The notes beneath the pieces are model-generated. The model saw only the letters and a program-made list of their open reading frames with translations, searched no databases and had not been told where the DNA came from. Below, one piece after another: positions 1 through 5,217 of a stretch of 5,217 nucleotides of DNA. The DNA is from Bacteroidota bacterium (GTDB lineage Bacteria > Bacteroidota > Bacteroidia > AKYH767-A > CANKSK01). A program made the translations under genes and the position numbers. Location of the stretch: assembly GCA_947485425.1 (NCBI GenBank), contig CANKSK010000106.1:1-5217 (forward strand). Direction: 5' to 3'. Within the stretch, counting starts at the first letter, position 1, and every line of letters begins with the position of its first letter.

Positions 1-645
1 TGCAAGCGCTACTGAATCTGGAGCTCCTGACTGCGCAAGAGCAGAAAAAGCTTTAATCATACCCAATACAGTACCTAGAAGTCCTACAAGTGTTGATATG
101 GAAGCAAGGGTAGCTAAAATAACTAAATTTTTCTCTAACATCGGAAGTTCTAAGGCTGTAGCTTCTTCTAACTCTTTTTGGATGGCCAATGATTTTTGTT
201 CACGATCCATACCCGTTTCTGCATCCATTTCTTTATATCTGCTAAGACCGGCTTTTACAACATTCGCCACAGAGCCTTTTTGGATATCACAAAGATTGTC
301 GGCTTCAGTTATATTGCCACTTTTTAGTTGTTGTTGGATTTTACGAATAAACATATCGACACGGCCTTTTCCCGTAGCTTGCGCAATGGTAAGCATCCTT
401 TCAACAGTGAAGGTCAAAACAATTAAAAGCAAAGAAATCAAGATGGGTACAATAATACCGCCTTTATAGACAATCCCAAGAACATTTCCCGGTAGGGGAT
501 GATTGGCAGGATCTCCACCTTCAAAATTGGATGAACTACCCAATACGAATTTGTATACAATAAATGATACTACGATGGCTGCCGGAATGGCAATTCCTGC
601 AAAAATACCTTTAAGACCGGAGGTTTCTGAAGCTTTGTTTTCCAT
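1..645 (-). CDS. MotA/TolQ/ExbB family proton-channel protein (C-terminus beyond left edge)
   Basis: This is the inner-membrane channel subunit of an ExbB-ExbD or TolQ-TolR type motor, which uses the proton gradient to energise TonB-dependent uptake or envelope maintenance. I translated 215 codons from ATG at 645 down to base 1 with no stop. Residues 15-35 and about 61-80 are hydrophobic helices separated by a loop with NHPLPGN. A polar cytoplasmic stretch (about 85-172) follows, then a helix (about 174-198) with the family signature GLLGTVLGMIKAF. The last helix is off the window. E. coli ExbB lacks the extra N-terminal helix; from memory, about 270-residue Bacteroidota relatives have it. 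An AGGA lies 7 bases before the ATG (653-656), supporting this start. ExbD/TolR-like genes would be expected downstream, past the left edge. The family is clear; the choice between ExbB and TolQ is not. Confidence 0.93.
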   Translation of the reverse strand, partial: MENKASETSGLKGIFAGIAIPAAIVVSFIVYKFVLGSSSNFEGGDPANHPLPGNVLGIVYKGGIIVPILISLLLIVLTFTVERMLTIAQATGKGRVDMFIRKIQQQLKSGNITEADNLCDIQKGSVANVVKAGLSRYKEMDAETGMDREQKSLAIQKELEEATALELPMLEKNLVILATLASISTLVGLLGTVLGMIKAFSALAQSGAPDSVALA

Positions 646-701
646 TTTATTTTCCTGATTTTAATTTTTGAGTGAGGTGAAGAATTTTATTTTTAGAGCG
701 G

Positions 702-732
702 CAAATTTAATGTTTTTCTTGGGATAAAAAAT
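702..732 (-). promoter_or_regulatory. Candidate Bacteroidota-type promoter for the TolQ/ExbB gene
   Basis: Read on the minus strand, 709-702 is TAAATTTG, a full match to the TAnnTTTG -7 element of Bacteroidota. About 20 bases upstream, where TTTG is expected, there is only an all-T stretch (about 732-726), so the -33 element is weak. Transcription would begin near 695, giving a leader of about 50 bases before the ATG at 645. This is inferred from pattern alone. Confidence 0.4.
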
Positions 733-736
733 TATC
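723..736. promoter_or_regulatory. Inverted repeat GATAA-N4-TTATC, copy 1 (possible operator)
   Basis: GATAA (723-727) and TTATC (732-736) are exact inverted arms around four A residues. The site lies over the expected -33 region of the promoter proposed for the TolQ/ExbB gene. The same arms and spacing recur at 2435-2448 in front of the rhodanese-thioredoxin gene. A dimeric regulator could bind such a site, but no regulator is identified here, and AT-rich spacers produce short palindromes by chance. Confidence 0.3.
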
Positions 737-749
737 ATCGTAAATTTTA

Positions 750-761
750 GAAGATATCTTC
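750..761. promoter_or_regulatory. 12-base perfect palindrome GAAGATATCTTC in the divergent spacer
   Basis: The sequence reads the same on both strands over 12 bases and does not extend further, since 749 and 762 are both A. It sits near the middle of the spacer between the TolQ/ExbB gene and nnr, upstream of both predicted promoters. It may be a regulator site or a chance palindrome; nothing in the window decides. Confidence 0.2.
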
Positions 762-806
762 ATGATTTGGTCTTTTTTTGGTTTTTTCTTTGAAAATTCA
801 CCTTTT

Positions 807-839
807 TTTGAGCGATAGGGGCTCTTCAATGTATATTTG
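807..839 (+). promoter_or_regulatory. Candidate Bacteroidota-type promoter for nnr
   Basis: TTTG at 807-810 and TATATTTG at 832-839 are separated by 21 bases, which fits the Bacteroidota TTTG-N19-21-TAnnTTTG consensus in both elements and spacing. A start near 845 would leave a short leader of under 20 bases before the ATG at 863. This is the best-formed promoter in the window. Confidence 0.6.
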
Positions 840-862
840 CCTTTTAAAACGAAATTACGGCC

Positions 863-2398
863 ATGAAAATTTTATCCTCCGAACAAATTCATTTGGCCGA
901 CGCTTATACCATTGCCAATGAGCCCATTCCTTCCATTCAATTGATGGAAAGAGCTGTTGAGCATTTGCTTCCTGTTTTATTGGAATTGCCTTTTTTTAAA
1001 GAATCAGGTAAAAAACCACTTGTTTTTTGTGGCATGGGCAATAATGGTGGCGATGGACTTGTTCTTGCCAGGTTGTTGTTTATCCATGGATTCAGGCCAC
1101 AAGTATGTATTGTGAGGCATCGCACTGTGCCTTCGGATGATTTTTTAGTCAATGAAGGTAGACTCAAGGAAATTCAGGAAATTCCTATTCTTTATATCGA
1201 AAAAATAGAGGATTTCTCAAAAATACCGGATTCGAAACTAACGATTGATGCCTTGTTGGGAACAGGGCTTACCGATTCTGTACATGGGGTATTGGCTGAG
1301 GCTATTCAGTATATAAATTGTCTTGAAAGCATTGTGGTTTCTGTGGATATACCCAGTGGGCTTTTTGCTGATAAAACTTCCGCAGCCATAAATTCCTCTG
1401 CCATTATTCAGGCGGATTATACCTTTTCTTTTGAATTTCCGAAGCTTGCCTTTATGTTTGCTGAAAACGCAAAATATGTGGGAGATTGGAAAGTTATTCC
1501 CATTGGCTTGCATCAGGGCTATGTAGTTGATTTGCCGGTAAAATATTCCTTTTTGGAAGCGCTGATGTTCAAAAAATGGCTGAAATGGCGTGGTAAGTTT
1601 GATCACAAAGGAAAATATGGCCATGCTTTTATCGTGGCAGGTAGCAGGGGTAAAATGGGGGCCGCTATCCTGGCCTCCCAAGCCTGTCTGAAATCAGGTG
1701 CAGGAATGCTCACTTCGCATGTGCCGTCCTGTGGCGAATTGCCATTGCATATTTCTATTCCTGAGGCCATGTTACAAGTGGATCAAAATCTCGATTTTAT
1801 TGCTGATGCAATACAATTCTCATTTGCCGATGCGGTAGGTATAGGTCCTGGCATCGGGAAAAATGAGGAAACAGCAAAGGCTTTAAAATGGCTTATTCAG
1901 GAAGTGAAAGTACCTTTGGTATTGGATGCCGATGCACTGAATATTTTAGCGGAAAACAAGACTTGGATTTCATTTCTTCCACCGGGAAGTATTTTAACCC
2001 CACATCCCATTGAGTTTGAGCGTTTATGTGGGAAAGCCACTGATGATTTTGACCGACTTGAAAAGCAAATTGAATTTTCCATCAAATACCAGGTCTATGT
2101 GGTGCTAAAGGGGGCAAATACCTCTATTACCTGTCCCAATGGATACACCTATTTTAATTCTACAGGTAATCCGGGAATGGCTACTGCCGGGAGTGGAGAT
2201 GTGTTGACGGGTATTTTAACCGGGCTATTGGCAAGAGGATATTCTAATGAACAGGCTTGTCTTCTTGGTGTATATCTGCATGGATTGGCGGGGGATTGGG
2301 CGGCTAAAAATCTCGGAATGGAATCCATGCTGGCAGGGGATATTGTTCATAATTTGTCAGCAGCATTGATCCAATTGCATTCTGAAGTTTTCGTATAA
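863..2398 (+). CDS. nnr: Bifunctional NAD(P)H-hydrate repair enzyme (epimerase + ADP-dependent dehydratase)
   Basis: Nnr repairs hydrated NADH and NADPH (NADHX/NADPHX). The N-terminal YjeF_N domain interconverts R and S epimers; the C-terminal ribokinase-like domain dehydrates the S form using ADP. Epimerase domain, about 1-225: GMGNNGGDG at 57-65, TIDALLGTG with Asp129, SVDIPSG with Asp162, and FPK with Lys194. Dehydratase domain, about 240-505: KGKYGHAFIVAGS at 249-261, GIGPGIG at 326-332, LDADALN at 354-360, TPHPIEFERL at 379-388, and NPGMATAGSGDVLTG at 436-450, whose GSGD carries the expected catalytic Asp446. The 511-residue length and domain order are usual for the fused bacterial form, and all key motifs are intact. 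The start fits because the epimerase fold begins at once (LSSEQIHLAD). There is no clear Shine-Dalgarno site. A good promoter match lies just upstream. The enzyme is cytoplasmic. Confidence 0.97.
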   Translation: MKILSSEQIHLADAYTIANEPIPSIQLMERAVEHLLPVLLELPFFKESGKKPLVFCGMGNNGGDGLVLARLLFIHGFRPQVCIVRHRTVPSDDFLVNEGRLKEIQEIPILYIEKIEDFSKIPDSKLTIDALLGTGLTDSVHGVLAEAIQYINCLESIVVSVDIPSGLFADKTSAAINSSAIIQADYTFSFEFPKLAFMFAENAKYVGDWKVIPIGLHQGYVVDLPVKYSFLEALMFKKWLKWRGKFDHKGKYGHAFIVAGSRGKMGAAILASQACLKSGAGMLTSHVPSCGELPLHISIPEAMLQVDQNLDFIADAIQFSFADAVGIGPGIGKNEETAKALKWLIQEVKVPLVLDADALNILAENKTWISFLPPGSILTPHPIEFERLCGKATDDFDRLEKQIEFSIKYQVYVVLKGANTSITCPNGYTYFNSTGNPGMATAGSGDVLTGILTGLLARGYSNEQACLLGVYLHGLAGDWAAKNLGMESMLAGDIVHNLSAALIQLHSEVFV

Positions 2399-2421
2399 AT
2401 AATGAAATCTATTTTTGTCCA

Positions 2422-2452
2422 TTTTTTTTCATCTGATAAAATTTTATCTTTG
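2422..2452 (+). promoter_or_regulatory. Candidate promoter for the rhodanese-thioredoxin gene
   Basis: TATCTTTG at 2445-2452 matches the Bacteroidota -7 element exactly. The expected -33 position falls in a run of T residues (2422-2429) without the usual G, and the nearest TTTG (2414-2417) is 27 bases from the -7 box, too far. A start near 2458 would give a leader of roughly 18 bases. The box suggests the gene can be transcribed separately from nnr. Confidence 0.42.
2435..2448. promoter_or_regulatory. Inverted repeat GATAA-N4-TTATC, copy 2 (possible operator)
   Basis: GATAAAATTTTATC is a perfect 14-base palindrome whose right arm overlaps the first four bases of the predicted -7 box at 2445-2452. 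A protein bound here would block that promoter, so a repressor site is conceivable. It shares its arms and spacing with the repeat at 723-736. The flanking bases (2434 and 2449, both T) do not extend the symmetry, and no U-run follows, so it is not a convincing terminator for nnr. Confidence 0.33.
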
Positions 2453-2475
2453 TGTAAATTCTAATTTTAACCTCT

Positions 2476-3216
2476 ATGAACAAGCAAAAAATATCTATCA
2501 TTCTTAGCGCTGTATTCTTGTGTTTGATGATCGTCAACCATTCATCTTGTCAAAGCAATTCTAAAAAAATACAAACCTTGAAGGCCGATGAATATCAGGC
2601 CAAAATGGAAAAGCTTACCAATAAGCAAGTAATTGATGTAAGAACGCCTGATGAGTATAAAGATGGGCATTTGAAAAATGCATATAATGTTGATTGGAAT
2701 GCAGCAGGTTTTGATGAGGGGATGAAATCTTTGGACAAAACCAAGCCTACATTTGTATATTGTTTGGCCGGTGGCCGAAGCGCAGCTGCAGCCGCAAAGC
2801 TAGAACAATTGGGTTTTTTGGAAATATATAATTTGGAGGGGGGAATTACCGCCTGGAAAAAGGCAAATAAGCCTCTTGAAAAAATGATGGAAGTTTCCGA
2901 ATCGCATGATGGAATGGGTGTCAAGGAATATGAAAAATTAGTGAGTGAGTCCAAACTTACTCTAGTGGATTTTAATGCACCTTGGTGTGGTCCCTGTCGT
3001 AAAATGAAACCCATTCTGGATCAGATTTCATCTGAAAAGGCCGGAAAAATTAAAATCATCCCTATCAATGCAGATGATAATGAAATCATGTCTGCAAATT
3101 TGCAAATTGAAGCCCTGCCTACTTTTATTTTGTATAAAAATGGCAAACAGGTAGAAAGGTTTATGGGATATATGGAGAAGGAGGATTTGATGGAAATTCT
3201 TTCCAAATACTTTTAA
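2476..3216 (+). CDS. Predicted lipoprotein with rhodanese and thioredoxin domains
   Basis: This 246-residue protein joins two thiol-chemistry domains behind an export signal. Lys3 and Lys5 precede a hydrophobic core (6-20), then NHSSC with Cys25 as likely lipidated residue; His at -3 is off consensus, so lipidation is less certain than export. The rhodanese domain (about 34-132) has VIDVRTPDEY at 52-61, the active-site loop CLAGGRS with Cys96, and GGITAWKK near its end. The thioredoxin domain (about 147-246) has FNAPWCGPCRKMKP with redox pair Cys171 and Cys174, and ALPTF with the cis-Pro at 215. Both active sites are complete. Rhodanese domains carry sulfur as a persulfide and thioredoxins reduce disulfides or persulfides, so the second domain may discharge the first; that is inference. 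It probably acts in the periplasm or facing it. The substrate is unknown. Start: ATG directly before the signal sequence. Confidence 0.9.
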   Translation: MNKQKISIILSAVFLCLMIVNHSSCQSNSKKIQTLKADEYQAKMEKLTNKQVIDVRTPDEYKDGHLKNAYNVDWNAAGFDEGMKSLDKTKPTFVYCLAGGRSAAAAAKLEQLGFLEIYNLEGGITAWKKANKPLEKMMEVSESHDGMGVKEYEKLVSESKLTLVDFNAPWCGPCRKMKPILDQISSEKAGKIKIIPINADDNEIMSANLQIEALPTFILYKNGKQVERFMGYMEKEDLMEILSKYF

Positions 3217-3235
3217 GGAAAGAAATCACATGTAT

Positions 3236-4126
3236 TTAGTGCGCAAAGCTAGGGGATATGCCCGAAGGCTTTGCACTACCGGCATACTGATAAAATCCCA
3301 TTCCTGATTTTACGCCTAGGTTACCGGAGGTGACCATGTTGACTAACAAAGGACAGGGTGCATATTTGGGGTTTCCAAAACCTTGATGTAATACCCTTAA
3401 GATAGACAGGCAGGTATCTAATCCAATAAAATCTGCCAGTTGTAAGGGGCCCATTGGATGGGCCATGCCAAGTTTCATCACTGTATCAATTTCATTCACG
3501 CCAGCAACACCTTCATAAAGTGAATAGATTGCTTCGTTAATCATGGGCATTAAAATTCGATTGGCTATAAAGCCCGGATAATCATTCACTTCTACCGGTT
3601 TCTTTTTCAATTGTACCGAGAGTTCAAAGATTTTTGAACACACCGCATCCGATGTTGAGTATCCCCTGATTACTTCAACCAATTCCATAAGGGGCACCGG
3701 ATTCATAAAGTGCATACCGATTACCTTTTCAGGTCTTTTTGTTGCGGAGGCTATTCGCGTAATTGAAATGGATGAAGTATTACTAGCCAAAATGGTTTCT
3801 GCATGACAATATTGGTCAAGTTCTTTGAAAATTTTTAATTTGAGTTCTTCATTTTCAGTTGCCGCCTCTATCACCAAATCACAATTGAGGACGCCTTCTT
3901 GTATATTCTCAAAAGTTGTTAATCTTTTTAGGCTTGCTTCTTTTAATTCAATGCTGATAGTTTGCTTGCTAATCATTCGATCCATATTGCGAGAGATGGT
4001 TTCAATGCCTTTATCTAAAGCGGCTCTCGACACATCAATAAGCGATACATCAAAACCATTTTGAATACATACATGGGCAATTCCATTGCCCATAATTCCG
4101 GATCCTATTACAGCTATTTTTTTCAT
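3236..4126 (-). CDS. hbd: 3-hydroxyacyl-CoA (3-hydroxybutyryl-CoA) dehydrogenase
   Basis: The enzyme oxidises (S)-3-hydroxyacyl-CoA to 3-ketoacyl-CoA with NAD, or runs in reverse, in beta-oxidation or butyrate-type pathways. The 296 residues match the stand-alone two-domain form (usually about 280-300). The NAD-binding domain starts with IGSGIMGNGIAH (7-18), and Asp31 ends the second strand. Aligned with human HAD at a constant offset of 19, all four active-site residues are present: Ser118 in SNTSS, His139 in GMHFMNP, Glu151 in LVEVI and Asn189 in FIANR. The C-terminal helical domain follows, with AHPMGPLQLAD (222-232) and KSGMGFYQY (273-281). It lies 27 bases downstream of the sugar-transferase gene on the same strand, with no TAnnTTTG box seen between them, so the two may share a transcript. 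Its 3' end faces the rhodanese-thioredoxin gene 19 bases away. Chain-length preference cannot be read from sequence. Confidence 0.95.
   Translation of the reverse strand: MKKIAVIGSGIMGNGIAHVCIQNGFDVSLIDVSRAALDKGIETISRNMDRMISKQTISIELKEASLKRLTTFENIQEGVLNCDLVIEAATENEELKLKIFKELDQYCHAETILASNTSSISITRIASATKRPEKVIGMHFMNPVPLMELVEVIRGYSTSDAVCSKIFELSVQLKKKPVEVNDYPGFIANRILMPMINEAIYSLYEGVAGVNEIDTVMKLGMAHPMGPLQLADFIGLDTCLSILRVLHQGFGNPKYAPCPLLVNMVTSGNLGVKSGMGFYQYAGSAKPSGISPSFAH
3243..3274. terminator. Hairpin at the convergent gene junction (weak terminator candidate)
   Basis: GCAAAGC at 3243-3249 pairs perfectly with GCTTTGC at 3268-3274, and GGG (3253-3255) can pair with CCC (3261-3263) inside the loop. 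It lies in the last codons of the dehydrogenase gene, 27 bases past the stop of the rhodanese-thioredoxin gene, so it could affect transcripts from both sides. Neither strand has a U-run after the stem, so it is not a standard intrinsic terminator and may be chance within coding DNA. Confidence 0.2.
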
Positions 4127-4153
4127 TTGTGTTTATATTATTTGATTCGAAAA

Positions 4154-5217
4154 TTACTTTCCTCTTCCTTGAACCACTATCAATACGGTATATATTAATA
4201 TTTTAAAGTCAAGGGCAATAGACATGTTTTCAATGTAGATGATATCAAATTTGAGTCTTTCAACCATCTGGTCTACATTTTCTGCATACCCGAACTTTAC
4301 TTGTCCCCATGAAGTTATTCCAGGGCGCACTTTGTGAAGATGCCTGTAGTGAGGGGCTTGTTCCATGATTTTTTTTACAAAAAAATCACGCTCTGGTCTG
4401 GGGCCTACAATGGACATATCTCCTATGAGCACATTATAAAATTGAGGGATTTCATCTAGTCGAATTCTTCTCATAAACTTGCCGAATGAAGTAATTCGAC
4501 TATCCTTTTCGCTGGATAGCATGGGGCCATTTTTTTCGGCATTCGAATACATGGACCGAAATTTAAAAATCTTAAAAGGTTTTCCATGAATACCAATTCT
4601 TTCATGACTATAAAAGATGTTTCCTGGAGAAGATAATTTTACCCCTATCGCTGCAAAAATATAGATGGGAGATCCTATCGTCATTACCAAAATAGAAAAA
4701 GTGATATCAATAATTCTTTTTACCGTTTTTTGCCATTCAGGCATTAAATCAGGATGTATTTCGATAAGGGGCGCCCCAAAAATGGCATTCATTTTTACTG
4801 AACCCAGCAAGATATCGTACATGTCCGGTATGACTTTGATGATGACTTGCGTGTCTTCCAGGTCATTGATGATTTTGTTGATTTTATCATGCTCCGATGA
4901 TTCCATGGCTAAAATAACTTCTTCGATTTTCTTTTCATCTATCAATCGAGGTAAATCATTTATTTCTCCCAAATGATGCAAATGGGGTATTAATAAATTA
5001 TCGTTATTACCATCAATGTGAACAAATCCAAGAATTTTATTTCCCTGTGATACTTTCTGTGATTGAAATTCTTGAAATAATTTTAAGGCCCTTTGGTTGC
5101 TGCCAACAAGCAGGGTATTAAAACCAATTTCTCCTCTTTGAATTTTATGCGCAGTGATGGTAGATAGCCAGAGTCTGAAAAATGCTGTTATCCCAAAATG
5201 AAGGCTTAATAAAGTAA
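4154..5217 (-). CDS. Polyprenyl-phosphate sugar-1-phosphate transferase (N-terminus beyond right edge)
   Basis: This membrane enzyme moves a sugar-1-phosphate from a nucleotide sugar to undecaprenyl phosphate, the first step of exopolysaccharide, capsule or O-antigen assembly. The frame is open from the right edge to the TAA at 4154-4156; 353 residues are visible (numbered from the first full codon, 5215-5213). Residues 1-18 look like the end of a membrane helix. A Rossmann-like CoA-binding_3 domain follows (about 28-145, starting FNTLLVGSN). The catalytic domain spans 164-353: KRIID (166-170) before a membrane helix (to about 190), FKFRSM, RLDEIPQFYNVL with the catalytic Asp254-Glu255 pair, SIVGPRPE (268-275) and PGITSWGQV (298-306). 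Full-length relatives run about 450-480 residues with four or five N-terminal helices, so roughly 100 residues are missing. A TTG at 4981-4979 could be misread as a start, but it lies inside the Rossmann domain. Sugar specificity cannot be told. Confidence 0.95.
   Translation of the reverse strand, partial: TLLSLHFGITAFFRLWLSTITAHKIQRGEIGFNTLLVGSNQRALKLFQEFQSQKVSQGNKILGFVHIDGNNDNLLIPHLHHLGEINDLPRLIDEKKIEEVILAMESSEHDKINKIINDLEDTQVIIKVIPDMYDILLGSVKMNAIFGAPLIEIHPDLMPEWQKTVKRIIDITFSILVMTIGSPIYIFAAIGVKLSSPGNIFYSHERIGIHGKPFKIFKFRSMYSNAEKNGPMLSSEKDSRITSFGKFMRRIRLDEIPQFYNVLIGDMSIVGPRPERDFFVKKIMEQAPHYRHLHKVRPGITSWGQVKFGYAENVDQMVERLKFDIIYIENMSIALDFKILIYTVLIVVQGRGK

Noticed and set aside
98..469. Plus-strand open frame of 123 codons
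   Set aside because: It lies wholly antisense to the TolQ/ExbB gene, whose translation carries family motifs; the plus-strand product resembles no family and is low in complexity.
1238..1681. Minus-strand open frame of 147 codons
   Set aside because: It is antisense to nnr across the domain junction, where the plus-strand protein is continuous and conserved. The product shows no recognisable motif.
2399..2475. Intrinsic terminator for nnr formed by the AT-only palindrome at 2435-2448
   Set aside because: The stem has almost no G-C pairs, no loop if fully paired and no U-run after it. It fits an operator-like site over the promoter box better.
2476..2550. Cys16 as the lipidated cysteine of the rhodanese-thioredoxin protein
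   Set aside because: It lies within the hydrophobic core and follows Leu rather than a small residue. Cys25, after Ser-Ser at the end of the core, fits better.
2595..3014. Minus-strand open frame of 139 codons
   Set aside because: It is the antisense shadow of the rhodanese and thioredoxin active-site region; the plus frame carries both catalytic motifs.
4665..4976. Plus-strand open frame of 103 codons
   Set aside because: It is antisense to the sugar-transferase gene and its hydrophobic stretch simply mirrors that gene's membrane helix.
1..5217. Mobile element, CRISPR array, toxin-antitoxin or defence system
   Set aside because: I found no transposase or integrase motif, no terminal or regularly spaced repeats, and no nuclease or toxin family. 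All long open frames are explained by housekeeping families.

Overview
The window looks like ordinary chromosomal core sequence from a member of the Bacteroidota. Four things point there: AT-rich DNA with poor Shine-Dalgarno sites, upstream elements of the TTTG / TAnnTTTG type used by the Bacteroidota primary sigma factor, a four-helix type of TolQ/ExbB protein with an 'NHPLPGN' loop, and a small lipoprotein joining rhodanese and thioredoxin domains. Genus or species cannot be told from this stretch.

Layout, left to right. Positions 1-645 (minus) hold the first 215 residues of a MotA/TolQ/ExbB proton-channel protein that runs off the left edge. A divergent spacer (646-862) carries promoter-like elements facing both ways and two short inverted repeats. 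Then come, on the plus strand, nnr (863-2398), the bifunctional NAD(P)HX repair enzyme, and, after a 77-base gap with its own promoter-like box, a predicted rhodanese-thioredoxin lipoprotein (2476-3216). This gene converges with a minus-strand pair after only 19 bases. The pair is a 3-hydroxyacyl-CoA (3-hydroxybutyryl-CoA) dehydrogenase (3236-4126) and, upstream of it across a 27-base gap, a polyprenyl-phosphate sugar-1-phosphate transferase (4154 to beyond the right edge). The transferase frame stays open through the last base, so its start lies outside the window.

The genes serve separate housekeeping roles: energising the envelope (TolQ/ExbB), repairing damaged nicotinamide cofactors (Nnr), extracytoplasmic thiol or sulfur chemistry (rhodanese-thioredoxin), fatty-acid or hydroxybutyrate metabolism (dehydrogenase), and starting exopolysaccharide or lipid-linked glycan synthesis (sugar transferase). 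No shared pathway is evident, and I see no mobile element, CRISPR array, tRNA or rRNA.

I do not see a new multi-gene system. The observations most worth following up are a 14-base inverted repeat of the form GATAA-N4-TTATC found in both larger intergenic regions, each copy overlapping a predicted promoter, and the rhodanese-thioredoxin domain fusion.
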